A DNA stretch of 64,000 nucleotides, taken from NCBI RefSeq assembly GCF_029227915.1, contig NC_079878.1:1302001-1366000 (forward strand), in the 5' to 3' direction. Source of the DNA: Hydractinia symbiolongicarpus. Lineage: Eukaryota; Cnidaria; Hydrozoa; Anthoathecata; Hydractiniidae. This document shows positions 13,301 through 26,900 of the stretch, one piece after another; position 1 is the stretch's first letter; the number at the start of each line of letters is the position of its first letter. The notes below the pieces were generated by a model. That model was not told the DNA's origin and searched no databases. It saw nothing but the letters and a program-made list of their open reading frames with translations. Made by a program: the position numbers and the translations under genes.

Positions 13301-16300
13301 AAAGAAATCTACGATTTATATTGTCTTTAGGCTTTTTTTATCTCCCACAGCCAGCCTCTTGACACGCCTTACGATTTCATCATACCATAACATCCTAGAG
13401 CAGATTTTAAAGCAATTTAAACCGAACTGGAAAGAAATTCTATGTAATGGACACCTCTCTATAGCGGATACTTTTTGATGGCGTCCACTGTAGAGAATTT
13501 GTACTGAAATTAAAGTGATAAAGACAGCGTATTATTTTGTTTTAGTGGCTTACTATCCCCTTTGCAATAAGCAATAAAGCAGTGCAGAGTATCAGTGTCA
13601 CTCGTCATCAGTGGGAAGGAAACTGGAATTGGTCTGAATGTGGACAGTGGATGGATTATGCTTTTTTATTGGTAAAGGTGTTATCTTAGCTGTATTTAGC
13701 TTTAAATTCAAATGACGTTTCCTGATTTTTTATTTGCTTTCCTGTATCATAGATTTTTGGAGGCATTCCATGGCAAGTCTACTTTCAGCGAGTACTGTCC
13801 AGTAAGACGCATGTACGAGCACAATATCTCTCCTTCGCAGCTGCAGTAGGCTGTTTAATCATGGCCATACCCTCCATTTTAATAGGAGCAATTGGATACT
13901 CCACAGGTGAGTTTTATGTTTTTTAGCGTTAGCGGGATCCAGAAACCTTACAAGGCGGGGACCGGAGCACGCAAAGCAAGGCAAATATTTAAATTTGAGA
14001 TATTAAGAGGACCAGAATACTGCAAACGTAGATATGGCAGAGAGAACGCAAGTAAGGGTTCTTCACAAAATTCTTTTTTGTGCAATGTTTTTGGTTCTTC
14101 CAGAAAAAGACAGTTATAAATATGAGAGTGTCAAGAAATTTATTTTTAAAAGATAAAAGGGTGAAAGTTCTTCCACATTCACGAAAGAACAAACAATTTC
14201 AGAAAACGAAAATCGTGTGAAATTTTAGTAATTATTTTTAGACATGGTAAAACGACCTCATCCCCAGGACATTCTAGGTTTTTTTACATTATGTCCGTAA
14301 AAAAGGACTGGATTAATGTAGCTGTCCATATATAAATGTAACTGCGAAGCTCATTCGTATACTATTCTCCCATATTTGTTTTATCACACAAGGAAGTTTT
14401 TAGCACAATATTTTTATTCTTGTTAGTCCCAGTAACTAAGCTTCCTCTGAAAATATTAAAATTTATAACTGTTCTGATTCCTCTATGGTAAGAAAATCAC
14501 ACTGGATTTCCTGGCTTAGAAAAACTCCTGTCTAATCATTTCGTTTTTGAACCAATGTATAGTGAAATATTTTGAAAAAGCCTTGTGTGTTTATTTCACC
14601 ATGTCGTTATGTACGAAGTCGTGGACAGGGAAAGGAGAATTCTCCTTCACAGTGAAATTCATCAAAAATGCCCTGGAAACGAGGTTGGAGAATGAGTGCG
14701 TAGATTAAGGAAGTTAAGATGATTGGTCTTTTTTTCAGTGCTTTCTGACGAATGTTCTTGTTTCTTAAGAAACATGTGTATAATGAAGTGTTTTCTTCTT
14801 CTGTCGTGAATTTGGTTATAGGGAAAAGAAATATATCTGTTCCGGTTTTTTTATATCTTCTTAGATAAAAAAGCGTACTTAATAAAACGCTCTCCCATGT
14901 CTCGAAAACAATTAAGTAACTTAGAACCTATTTAAGTAATTATTCTCACTTTATTTTGGTACCTCACACTTTAAAGGTAAAAATTGTATTAATTTTTTAA
15001 GATGGCAAGTAGGTCTGGTAACGAGTTTGCCTAAATATTGAGTAACTCTATTTTATTGTGTTAGATTGGACCATGACAGATTACTACAAGGATTCGCACT
15101 CGAAGAATGAAACCCTTAAATTCCAATACCAGCTTACTATGCCGTTAGTTTTACAATACCTGACGCCGTCAGCCGTTTCATTTATCGGACTAGGTGCTGT
15201 CTCTGCCGCCGTCATGTCAAGTGTAGATTCAAGCGTTTTATCAGCTAGTTCAATGTTTGCTCATAATATATATAAATCAATATTCCGACAGCAAGTAAGT
15301 TTCTGTCTTTCTTAGTAAATCACCTGTTTTTAAACAAACCAGCTAATACCATTGTTGTGAGAAACCTTACAGAAAAAAATTGATGACGGACAATTTTTAA
15401 TTCTAACGAAAAACATAAAAAGACCTCAAAGTAGTTTTGAAACGTTTTAATGTAATTTTGTCCAAGACTTTTAACTGCGTTCCTAATTAGGCAAAGGTAC
15501 TTAATTTTCTTATCAAATCTCCAAACTTTCAAAAAACCTCGAATATAAATTAGTGTTAAGAGGGATAGAATTTCAAAGTTTGTCACCAAAAGCAATGTTT
15601 CTATGTAAGTAACACGCATTCCGAACTTGTCTAAGTTCATGTGTCTATGTTCACAACGAACTTAGGGTTTTTTGGTTACATCCACAGTCTTAAATGGTTA
15701 ACTTTGCTGACGTTAGCGAGCCCTAATTTGCTGCTTGTTCGGACTTTTCCGGGTCATGGAGAGGATTGTTTCTAAATGCAGACATTGAGGAAAGTTTGGC
15801 TACTGCATTTCCGCCATTAATTACCCAGCTTACACCCCTGCCAAAGTAACACTCTTTCACCCTACTGGTTGGCTGCAGAGGACTGACCAGGTGACGCTGT
15901 TTGGTCATTTCAAGAAATAGCAAAAAATACTCCGAAGTTATAGACCACTGACCAGGTTTTTTGTGAAATGACGTGTGTTATGATGTGATATACATTTTTG
16001 ACGGCCCGAACATTTTTGGCTTAACTTTTCGACGGCCTTATTTGAATCGATAAGTACCGGTTTTTTCTAGTAACTAGTTATCATGTCTTTGCATTTACAT
16101 TTATTTACTTCTATAGGCTAGTGACAAAGAATTGGTTTGGGTAATACGTATATCCATTCTATTGGTTGGAGCACTAGCCACAACAATTGGCCTGACTGTA
16201 AAATCCATTTATGGTTTATCGATTTTATGCTCCGATCTTATCTACGTCATATTGTTCCCTCAATTGGTCTGTGTTTTATACTTCCGCTACGCAAACGGAT

Positions 16301-18357
16301 ATGGAGCTGTTATCTCATTTGTCATTGGTATGGGTTTGCGTCTCTGCGGTGGAGAGAAAATGTTGGGTAAATTCTATTTTTAGCTACCATTTCAAATAAG
16401 CAATATTTATAGATCCAATGATTTTTATATTTTTGAAAAAGTGATTTATCACAACATTAAAAAAGTTTTTTTTTTAAGTTATTAACTTTTATTATGGAGA
16501 CGAGCGGTTTGATCTAAAAAGGGATTTCACCACTATACGTTATTATATGTTAACAAGAAGCCCTGGGGGCTCCAAGAATTTCCGCGCGCTACTAAAATAT
16601 TGAATGAAAACCTAATTCGTTGTGTTATTGTGCCAAACATTCGAAGGGGTTTGGTGCATGAACCTCTGAAGATAAAGCACACCAGTGACATTATATCTTA
16701 CAACAAACGCAAACAAAACCAAACGTGTCATTAAACTCACATTTTAAAAGAAATTGCTAACAAAAAATACAGCCTATCATTCATGGTTGAAAGTCTTGCG
16801 ATTGAAACGTTTATGGTCTTAAACGGCATTAGTTGACAAAAAATCAAAATTTTGATGTGACCATCATTTTCAGCATACTTTTTTTATTAACTGTGTCAAT
16901 TTTTGTCGAAAATAAAGCAGTTTTAATTTTTGGATAAATTTTGGCCTAAAATGGCATTTAAGTGACAAAAATCAAAATTTTGATGTCACCATTATGTTCA
17001 GCATACTTGTTTTCTTAACTTTGCCAAATTTTGTTAAAAATAAAATAGTTTTAATTTTTGGACCAATTTTGGCCTAAAATGGCATTTAGGTGACAAAAAT
17101 CAAAATTTTGATGTCACCATTATGTTCAGCATACTTTTTTGTTAACTGTGCCAAATTTTGTTGAAAATGAAGTAGTTTTAATTTTTGGACCAATTTTGGC
17201 CTAAAATGACATTTAAGGTGGCAAAAGACCAAAATTTTGATGTCACCATCATTTTCAGCATACTTTATTTGTTAACTGTGCCAAATTTTGTTGAAAATAA
17301 AATAGTTTTAATTTTTGGACCAATTTTGACCTAAAATGGCATTTAGGTGACAAAAATCAAAATTTTGATGTCACCATTATGTTCAGCATACTTTTTTGTT
17401 AACTGTGCCAAATTTTGTCGAAAACAAATACCAACTTTAGCCTGAAACGTCAATGCGAGACTTCCCAGTAGTTAAGGAGCATGGGTACGAAGTTTACATC
17501 TGTGACGGAGCAATGTGAAATCCCAGGGTCGATTTTTTCTCAAAAGATGCTCCGAAAGAAAAAAACGACGGTTTTAAAGAATTTCCTATGCCTTCGGGCG
17601 CGGAAATTCAATAATGATAAGCGTATTAGGTCTTCTTGACTAGATCTCAACCGAATTTTGTGATATAAACAGGCTAATCCAGTTAAAAGGATGGGTATTT
17701 ATTTTGTTTTTAGCTAAGTTTGATAGCATTAAAAACAGTTTCTTAAAATTTTTGTGAGCTCGTGAGATGCTAAAGAAATAACTTTGTAAAACAATATAAC
17801 AACGAATTTGGTCTAATTAAATTTACATGTGTACAGCATTTCTCATCTTTAAATTTCATATTTTACCTGTCTTTAAGCCAGCGAATCCAACTTCCTATGC
17901 CTTATGAAGACGAAATCGTTATACGGAATCAGGACGCAACGGAAAAATAATTATATGACGAAATAAATATATGACTAATAATTGTATTTTTTTAGGAATG
18001 GACCCACTTATCAAGTATCCTTTCTACGACGAAGCTAAAAATAAACAGCTTTTCCCGTTTCGTACATTCTCCATGATTATGACCATAACCGTATTGTGGT
18101 GCTCCTCCATAGTTATTCATATCCTATTTCAAAAGGAAATTATACCAAGAAAGTACGACAAGATCTCTGCGTTTAAGAACGGCATAAAACCGTTTCAGTT
18201 TCATGATATGCTTGATACTCACGGCATTAACGTAAAAGACGTATACGATAAAAACGGCAGACTTGAAGAGACGAATTTAATGACGGAAAAACCGAACAAC
18301 GCCGTTGAAGTTGACGCTGATATTCCGCTAAGCCAAAACAACGACGAAAATTATTAA
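10387..18357 (+). CDS. slc5a7: high-affinity choline transporter, SLC5A7/CHT1 type
   Basis: Plasma-membrane sodium- and chloride-dependent choline uptake, the step that feeds acetylcholine synthesis in cholinergic cells. Coding exons: 10387-10573, 12230-12337, 12608-12912, 13546-13671, 13753-13906, 15065-15294, 16117-16366, 17996-18357; 1722 bases, 573 residues (vertebrate CHT1 is about 580), all junctions GT-AG and in frame. Hallmarks: [18 protein letters not shown] around residues 46-62; [10 protein letters not shown] at 65-74, near diagnostic for [43 protein letters not shown]; and [19 protein letters not shown], with the Ser-rich part of the SLC5 sodium site at about 343-350. The start ATG fits the family N-terminus and follows an acceptor at 10355. 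The C-terminal tail is acidic, and I see no counterpart of the vertebrate dileucine-type endocytosis signal. Introns hold several transposons. Confidence 0.96.
13058..13506. mobile_element. degenerate pogo/mariner-type MITE in choline transporter intron 3
   Basis: Intron 3 carries atagaggacacctctct at about 13067 and atggacacctctctatagcgg at about 13447-13467, with a right end whose reverse complement starts CAGTACAAATTCTCTAC at 13506. Repeated 'ctctctatagcggacacc' blocks are characteristic of non-autonomous pogo-like elements in invertebrates. The left end is not clear and there is no transposase. Confidence 0.4.
14252..14688. mobile_element. dispersed MITE (CCCAGGGCTC family) in choline transporter intron 5
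   Basis: Left end cgacctcatccccagg at 14252-14268 and right end ccctggaaacgaggttgg at 14671-14688 are inverted copies of the same terminal sequence seen at 7704, 23628 and elsewhere. The 437-base interior has no open frame worth noting. Confidence 0.5.
16554..17638. mobile_element. non-autonomous DNA element carrying a minisatellite (choline transporter intron 7)
   Basis: The ends are inverted: caagaag at 16554-16560 against cttcttg at 17632-17638, and aatttccgcgc at 16577-16587 against gcgcggaaatt at 17598-17608. Between them lies an array of about 128-base repeats. There is no transposase. No clean target-site duplication was found, so the exact ends are uncertain. Confidence 0.45.
16815..17425. 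repeat. tandem array, five copies of a ~128-base unit
   Basis: The landmark caaaattttgatg starts at 16845, 16973, 17101, 17230 and 17358, a spacing of 128, 128, 129 and 128. Each unit also holds ttcagcatactt, a gccaaattttgtt block and tttttggaccaattttgg. Copies differ by a few substitutions, the first being most divergent. Confidence 0.9.
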
Positions 18358-18527
18358 AAACAATCTGACGCTCTTTTTTGTTCTTGTCAAATGTTAGTAT
18401 GCTGTTGGATACGGTTTTGCAGCGGAAACATAAATTAAAAATGGACATTACGTATTGATTTACCAAAGTTACAACCCAAACTAAATTAAGCTACAAAGCT
18501 TTGGATTTGATATGTATATGTTCGAAA

Positions 18528-18533
18528 AATAAA
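18528..18533 (+). terminator. polyadenylation signal of the choline transporter gene
   Basis: AATAAA 171 bases after the stop codon, the first such motif downstream, followed by T/A-rich sequence. Confidence 0.6.
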
Positions 18534-18884
18534 GTCTTTAAACAGTACAAAAAATTTACAGCACAGTTTAGCTTTTAGTAAAAAGACAAGACTTATTTGC
18601 CGTTATATATTTTGTTTACAACTAGGTATATTATTAATAAAATTCATGTAAATACATGAAAATATCACATTTTATATGTGACGCGTGTGTGTAATTATAT
18701 GATAACTTAGCACTCTTCTTGACGTCTTTGTTCTGTCTCAGCATGGACATTTTAAAGAGCTCTGAGGAGGAGAATGCATCGATTGCTCTTCCCTTTATCG
18801 ATTGCTTTTCATCTGCGGCAGTTTTGGTTAACTAACTAATATTACGATGTAAACAAAGACTTAATTCAATATCATGTACGCGAC

Positions 18885-18924
18885 CATAGAGATATTATTA
18901 TTTCTCTTTAATAATATCTCTATG
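18885..18924. repeat. perfect hairpin, 16-base arms
   Basis: catagagatattatta at 18885-18900 and its exact reverse complement at 18909-18924 are separated by 8 bases. It lies about 350 bases after the choline transporter polyadenylation signal. It may be a remnant of a miniature transposon or an unannotated structured RNA. Confidence 0.7.
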
Positions 18925-21900
18925 ACGGAACTAAGAGACCGTTTACACGAGACTGAAGTAACGTGCAAGCGTAGTGAAATTCCACACCACAGTGTAATGT
19001 GCGACTTTTTCGCAATATCTCACTCCGGGTGAGTTAAATTCCGGGAAAAGCCCGTAGTCGTAATGGGCTGAATCTTTCGTGTGCTAAATTTTAAGTGTCC
19101 GCGCTAATAAGAATACCAAAATTCTAACCGGCTGGCCATTATTCTTTTATCTCTATTGTTCTAAAACATTCACCTATTGTTTTTAACCCGAAATCTCAAC
19201 CTGGTATTCTTATAAAGCATATTCTTATAAAAGAAATAGCGTGTATTCAAAAACCACATTTTAATCCGAGGTGAAGTGTTTGCATGGTAATCTCACACGA
19301 AATTTTTAGACTGTCATAAGTCAGTGTCACTTTTCCCGAATTGATAAAACATGTGTGAACAATCCTAAAAACGAAACACTGTAGACGAAACAGTTTGAGT
19401 TCACTTCAGATTTTGTGTAACATCAAACGTTTTTTTATGTTTAGCATTCATTTAATCTAAAGTGTGTCTAACCACTATTATAGAACCGAAAAAAAACAAC
19501 AACTTTATTCACAATGTCCTTAACATATCAAGTATTAAACAAAAAATTGTGTGTAAAAAAACATCAAAAATGAATACGCCCGTTCCTAAAAAAGTTTATT
19601 TACTTAAAGCAACTAAAGAATTAAAAATTGTTTTTTGTTCAGGAGGCTGATACCAATGTATTGTTCACGAACAAGGGCTTTCCAAAAATGTTCATATGTA
19701 AAAAATATTTATTACAGCCACAATTGTTATCCATACAAAACTAACAAGAAGTGTCAGCTACGTCATTTGAAGACAAAAACCTGGCGATAAAGTTACAGGA
19801 ACTCTCCAAATTCTATTTAGATTGTTCAGACAGTTTAAAGATGATGTCAGCATGAAATAAACAAGTGCCGTTGTTTTTCGCCGTCATTCTTTTGTTCTCA
19901 TTTATAGTTTAATTAATATTTGACTCATAGCTCATCACTTTGCCTCATTTACTAGAATAAATATTAGCAAAGTTACTGGAGATAACAAGGCAAATGTAAA
20001 CAAAGTCTTAATAATAAATACATTTTGTAACCCGATAGCATGTCCAATATAAAACAAAGGTTCTTTTAAATTCGCATAGGGTTTTTTAAACAGAGACTGA
20101 AGTAGCCGTCTACCATAACAAATGTATCAAGTGTTGCTCTGAAAAACGAACTATAGAGTTTGTTTCCCCCTTGATGGTCCCTTTATTAACAGTTGGGCAG
20201 CTAGTAAGTAACGAAATTTTATTTACTAAATTATTTTATTTTATCGCTAGTTAATCTGCCTCATGTTTTATTGATAATGTACAAATTACTGTGCTTCTCA
20301 AACGTGACTATCGCCGCAGCTAATATAAGTTCTGAGACTCAACATTCACCACATATTTATGGAAAAGATACATAGATGATAAAACATGTACACCAATTTT
20401 ATGAAAAGAAAACGCAATGTAACTTCTCATACGAAAGTAGGAAATCTTACAGAAAACAGAACATGGACAACAACAAGACATGAACAAGTTTTTTTTCCAG
20501 CAATTTCCTATAATTTTAAGAGAGGGCAGCTCCTCTTGAAAGGCAAATAGGCCAGGGATGAGGTTGCATATTGTCATTATTCAAATTGAATTGTATGTAG
20601 CAACAGTTGATAAAAAGGTGATCTAACACTTTTTATGCCTAAGTGAGGATAAATATTTTTTTGTTAAAAACAGAATCGTATAAAGTTTTGTGATGACCTA
20701 CAACATCACTAGGCGGGGCATTTGTTGACAGTACTTGCGGGACATTTGTTCACAGTACTTACCGCGGGAAAGAGATTTATGATGATTAGCTTAAAAAAAA
20801 TTATGTTATTGATTTATTTATGTTTTAACCGTTATATAAATAAATATATTTATTTTATAACAGAGATAATAAGGTTCGCACAGTGTGGTTGACATTATGT
20901 AACGGTTGAACGAGGTAGTTATAAAATTATTTACACTTTTTTATACAAGTATGACGTTTAAGCATACGAATAAAAGGGAAGAGAAATTAAACATATCTCC
21001 AGCCTCATGAAAATAATTTCATAAATTTTAGAATTATTTGAAGTCAAACCTTTACCTAAACACCTGCATCAAATAATATTTGGGTTCAAAATCAAAATAA
21101 AAGAAGCTGTTTCACTAAACAAAAGGCAATATAGATGACCAATGTTTACAAAAGTTAAACTGTTTGCAGTTTTCTTGCACATGCGCAAGCATTTCTGTAG
21201 GTAGAAAATATAAACAACAGACCACAGCTTTTAAAGAAATCCATCTAAAAAAAGAAATAATACAAATAAATTTTGATTCCACTTCCTTTTGAATCTTATG
21301 CTACCCAAAAATCTTTAATCCTCATTAATAATCATTTTACCCTGTGAAAGTCCTGCTTTTTTTACCTACACGTGCGAGCATGCTCGTTGTTTTTAAAATG
21401 AGTAAGTCATGCGAACAAGTAAGTCACGCGAAAAGTGGTTTATAATCCTGGCAATGCATTTTTAACACCGCAGTTCATTCAAACTCCTGTTTCAAGAACA
21501 CCAAGTCTTTTGGACTATGATAGATATGTTGATACCGAAATTAATCCAAAACTTAGCCACTCTTCACGTTTCTTCTTTTTTAAACTCTGTTACAAGTGTG
21601 CATTTTTGGCCCAAATAAATAGGGTGATAAAGTCGCAAAATGCGCGGTCATTTCTGCAGTATATTACATGATGCACAAAGTACTTAATTTACTATATGGC
21701 ATGTTTTAAACTTTACTAAGATCTCACTGTTGGCACTTGTGACGTCATAAGTTGAAACTTTTAGGAATTACAAAATCTTAATCTCATGATAAAAGACCTT
21801 CGTGGAAACTTGATACCCATATAGGAGACATCAATAAACATTGATACATCTCGGAAAGAAAACATAGAAAAACGATGGCAAAATTGTCAAATAGTGCTTC

Positions 21901-21975
21901 CCCTCAAAAACAACACCCGTAAAAAAGTAAAAATATTTTATCCATAAATTCTTAAAATTCATCAAAAGCTATTAA

Positions 21976-22316
21976 AGGGGCTACGGAACGGCTGTTAGTT
22001 TTCGACTTTAGTGACTTACACGAAAATCCAGCTGATGGCGGTGAAAAACAAAAATGGCTATTTTCCGGACTGTATGTAATTTAAAGACTCCAACATATAG
22101 ATATATCTAGAAATTTTATCTTCTCCAGCCTTGATCATGTTTTCATCCAAAAGGAGTCTTGCTGAAACATTTCTTTGTAATATACGTTTCGAAAAAAATA
22201 TTGAACCAGCGAGCAAAGTGCGCTGGTCTGTTCATTGCGCAAAACGCGTTTGCCGGATTTTTAATATGTGCGCGGGATATACGGAATGTGAGCATTTTAA
22301 CCGGTTCGTAGCCCCT
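21976..22316. mobile_element. TTAA-flanked MITE (piggyBac-like)
   Basis: The left end aggggctacggaacgg (21976-21991) is mirrored by ccggttcgtagcccct (22301-22316). TTAA directly abuts both ends (21972-21975 and 22317-22320), the target-site duplication expected of piggyBac-type insertion. The element is 341 bases and too short to encode a transposase. Confidence 0.72.
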
Positions 22317-23627
22317 TTAAAGTTGGCGTAGACACGAGAGAGGCATTACTAAAAAAATTATTATGCTAAAATGTTTTAGGATCTGAAAAGATAAGCAAAA
22401 ATTTGGAAAAGCTCCACTGATGCATAAATCTACTATGTTGTGAGCAGGTCTATTTTTAAGCTCTCCCTCACACAGTTTCGACGCGTTATGTAACTATAAT
22501 TATGTCATAAAGTTATCATAAAACAGTAACGATGAAGTGTAACATTGGAAAAGCGTGAAAATGTCGTAAATTATCCGTTATCCAAGCTCTCGTTAAAGCT
22601 TTATACATTATACATATTTCATAAAAAATATAACCGGGGGCATAAAAAAGGTGTGAATAAAATTTATTACCGCTGCGTAAGGATATTAGGGACTTCACAA
22701 TACAAAAACTACGTTGTCCTTAAATTTTTTAAAAAGGCCTCTTTTGAAACACCAACCTTGTCCCCGGCGCTTGTTTATCGTTTTTTATATCAGGACAGCC
22801 GCCGTTACGACGTCTGAAAAGATACACGATGTTCTGGGGACGATGTTGGAAAAACACGTGCCAAAAAAAAAAATTACGAATTTAAACGACAGCGACAACC
22901 AAAACAAATACCTCTGCTATAAAAGTGGAAAATATGTAAAGCTGGAAATAAGAAAGGGAAAAAACTGATCTGCGTGTTCTCATCAGCAACCCACAGCGTC
23001 AAAATGATTCTTTTCGAGTAAAAGAAGTAACGAAAACTTAGATTTTGGGGTTTACCCTGCCCTGCACATGAGAATTGAAAATAATAATTAAGTGTAAGAA
23101 CTCCTTGGAACAAAGTAGAATACGTACACTAATTTGGTGGCAGAAACCAAGAACAGGCTGCCTTTAAAGCAACTGCAGGTGAACAGTGTGGGTACAAATA
23201 TCACCAAGATAGGTAGGGAGAATAGTAAAGCCCATAATTCACTCGTTGATCGTTATATGTTACTTCTCTATATTTTTGACTCTATATTTTCAAACGTTCG
23301 CATCAGCAAAAAATATTTTACTTTAATTAGTAAAAATGGAGTTCAAAGCAAGTTATTTAATCTTGCTGCAACATTCACAATAGCATAGAAGTACTTGGTT
23401 AATAGCGACACGAAAGCACGGATTGCCATAACGCACAGGATGAACCCAATCATTGCAAGTCGTATAATAAAGAAAACATGTGATAGGATGGGATAGTAAA
23501 TTACAGGATTTCTAAAAGTTCCTCCTTCTACTGAAAAACAATGTAAACACGTTGGAGAAACGTTAAAATAAAGAAAACTTTCATTACTGCAGTGGTATAC
23601 TCATTAAATCATATAATGACTAAGAAG

Positions 23628-23996
23628 CACCAACCTCGCCCCCAGTGCTTGTTTTTTATTATAACGTAAAAAAAAAACCTAACAGGTCCCTAGGGATGAT
23701 GTTAAGAGCACAGTATTACAATATCGCAAAACTTTAAAAGTTTAAAAACGCGAGACCCGTGCGTTAAGTATCTTCTAGAAACATTGTTATTATAAAAGTG
23801 GGAAAAATAAGAACGCTTTAATTTTTCACTGCGGTTGAGAGAAAGGCGTGTGTATTTTAGCAGTTGTAAAACAGGTCAAAAGAAAAGAACTGATGACTTT
23901 ATCGTATAGCAGAACCTGAGATCAAAGTTGTCAAAAGGAGTATTTCCCCGTCCTTGAGGGTTTGTAAAAAACAAGAACCCTGGGAACGAGGCTGAG
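23628..23996. mobile_element. MITE of the CCCAGGGCTC family, about 370 bases
   Basis: The left end caccaacctcgcccccag at 23628 and right end caagaaccctgggaacgagg at 23972-23991 are inverted copies of one terminal sequence. The interior is non-coding and AT-rich. Related single ends occur at 7704, 14252, 22750, 27026 and 29611. Confidence 0.6.
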
Positions 23997-26900
23997 GACT
24001 ATTATTAACACCTGTGAAAAATATGTAGGACCTAGCCTTTTTATTGTTTAACATCCAAACAAGAAGTGAAACTTTACTAAAATTAAATAACTTTATGACA
24101 GTAAACAAATTTATAAGAGTAAACAACTTCATGAGAGAAAATAATGAAAGTGATTTTTTTGTACTTTTGCTTTTCTTTTAATATTGACCACGTCCATTTT
24201 CAATGAGCACGTGATTCTCAGTTCCATTTTGCTTAATTAAAATTTTCCATGAAAATTAAATTCATTAAATAAAGAGTTTCTGGAACAATTTTCTAAATTT
24301 GTGGTTCACGTGTTCACATTATTTCTTATCACTTTAAACCGCGCATTTAAAAATCCTTTCTCTTCTATTCTTCTATTCAATATCATTAATGACAAACTGT
24401 GCTACGAAAACACCATGGAGACTAAAAACTGTACCCCCGTCTTTTAATTAAACCATTTTAATAGTTTATGAGAGTTTTCGTATACAAGATACGATTATAT
24501 GCATAAATAAATATATAAAAAACTGCAAACTGCTGAGAGATCTGTTGTGAAAAGTTGTATTTTTTATGAACAGATGTAAATGTAATATTCTCATACAGAT
24601 AAAATGTACAACAGTTGCTAAAAAGAAAAGAAAAGAAAAGATTTTAAGCACTCAATTTATTGAGAAAGTAAGTAGAAAATATTCGCTCAGTATTGTTTAT
24701 GAGAACTTGGAGGATAGAAAGGCACTTTAACTCGTTCGTTTGGTTTCTTGGTTCATTGTCATCCTAGTGTAAACTCACCCTTATTATTAAGCAGTAGTTT
24801 TATGAAGGGAGCCTGCTGAGGGACAGTTTGGCCACCGCATATCTTCGGGTTTTTTTAGTTTAGAATCTTTTTTATGATAATATTTAACCCTTAGACATTC
24901 TTTTTTGTAGTTTAAAGGTAAAATTGTAAAGGCGTTCTTGGACATAAAAAAAGAGTAAAAATACATAAGTTGTTTTTAGCGTATTTGCAAAATCGGTGTG
25001 ATTCGATAAATTCTCTAACTTACGGATCTAGAGTATAAACAAGAAATCTTAAATGAACAAAATATGCAGTACTTCCAAGTTTTTGAAAGTCACAACGATG
25101 AAAGGTCAACGATGAAAAAATACTATTGTTACGCGAATTTTAGAGTCTAACAAAAATCTAACCAGTTTTATCATTTGAAAGTTTCATTCTTGTTTAGATA
25201 AGTCTACAGGTTTAAAGTAACCTTGGTTTCCAATGGCATAAAAAGTTGTTGACAACTCTGACAAAACAAAAATACGGACCTTATTGGAAACCATGCTTTA
25301 ATAACGACAGTGCGTCAACAAATTTAATTCAAAACCTTTGTGTGTAATTAAAAACGTCTAGCCACGGTAGACAGTTCAACCGCATTGTAACAGCACGTGA
25401 CTCAATGTAATAAATTATTTTAAAGACACAACATTCTAAAGACAAACCATGAGTGCTTTGTAACCGAAAAAAAACATCTCAAATAATTCTTTCAGGCAAT
25501 TTTTAAAGTTTTTATTGTGGAGTCTTTCTCTCCCGCTGCGAAAAGCTGGGTTTTTTAGAAGAAGAAAAGTTTGGTTCTTTCCCCTTTTATCTATTATTAT
25601 TAATTTTTTAATTAATTAATTTTGCTTTGGTTTTGGTTTAAAGCTGATAAAACTTTTTTCTTTGGTCCTTTTAGTATTTTGTTATGTTATATATACATAC
25701 ATACATATATATGCATACAAAATTATAAAAATAAAATTTCCAAAAAGCGTGTTTTTTACGTTCCATAAATGTATTACTCGCCATCGCAGACGATGCATAC
25801 CGTTAGGATCAGGAAATAATAAAATTGTTTGCGTTAAGCTTTTAATAACTGCGAAGAAGCTTGTAAACTGAAATAAATTACAGTGTGATTTTCTTTCAAC
25901 GACGCTCGCTCATTAATCTTTTATCCTATTAAACGGTCACCATAGTATTAAAGACAAAACAAGAGCACAATCAAGACGGCGCCATATCACTGAATCAATT
26001 ACAACACTACCCCCTTAACAATCCATCAAGGTCAAGTCGACTACTAAACTTTAAGCGTGTTCAACATTTAACTTAAATTTAATTTTTCTTTTAGCACGGA
26101 CATTTTCAGACGCGAAATTACCAATTTACTGATCCTAAATTTGGTGTGTTCAAACATTCCTTTGTCACGTTTATACATTATGACTTGGATAATAAAAACG
26201 TCAAGAGTAAAAAAATACCAACTTAAACTCGTTCCCAGCTTCCTTTTGCTTTCTGATATGCGTTCTGGTGGAAAAAGAGTATGTCTACAAGTGAAACGTA
26301 AAATAAACCCTTAGAAACAAGATTGATACCAACTGTAAAAAATATGGCAGATTAAAAAACTAGGCAATAAGAGGCCAATCAAAGTAAAATTACATTTTGC
26401 ACTCCCCCGTGATCGATTTTCGAGATAAATCTAATCCACAAAAGTCACGAATATGTTCAGCTCTTTGTTGAAAGAAGAACACGTAGACTGTTTGCCCTAT
26501 TGTGGTAGCCTAGTGACGAAGTAAGCTTTTGTTTTTTTCATGGTTTGCTAATAGTGATGTACGATAAAAATCTATCTCATTAAAAATGAATTATGCTGTT
26601 GTTGTGTAAAACGGACGTCATAATCGAGAGGCCTAGAAACTAGATGACAGCTACAACGTTTATAACGACAAGTTGGCATGACAAAAACAATTACATCATC
26701 CTTATCTAAAAATAGATTACGCAAGGCTACGTATATATGTTGTGTGTGATGTGAGTGCCACACGCCCAACGAAATGATATGTTGTCAAGTAAATAAAACA
26801 ACAACAACGACCTGGATTATTTTTAACGCATAGAGTTACAAGCCACTTTTGATAGCGTTGGCAAGTAGGAATTAAACCAATGTTTTTCAGAAACGTTTCT

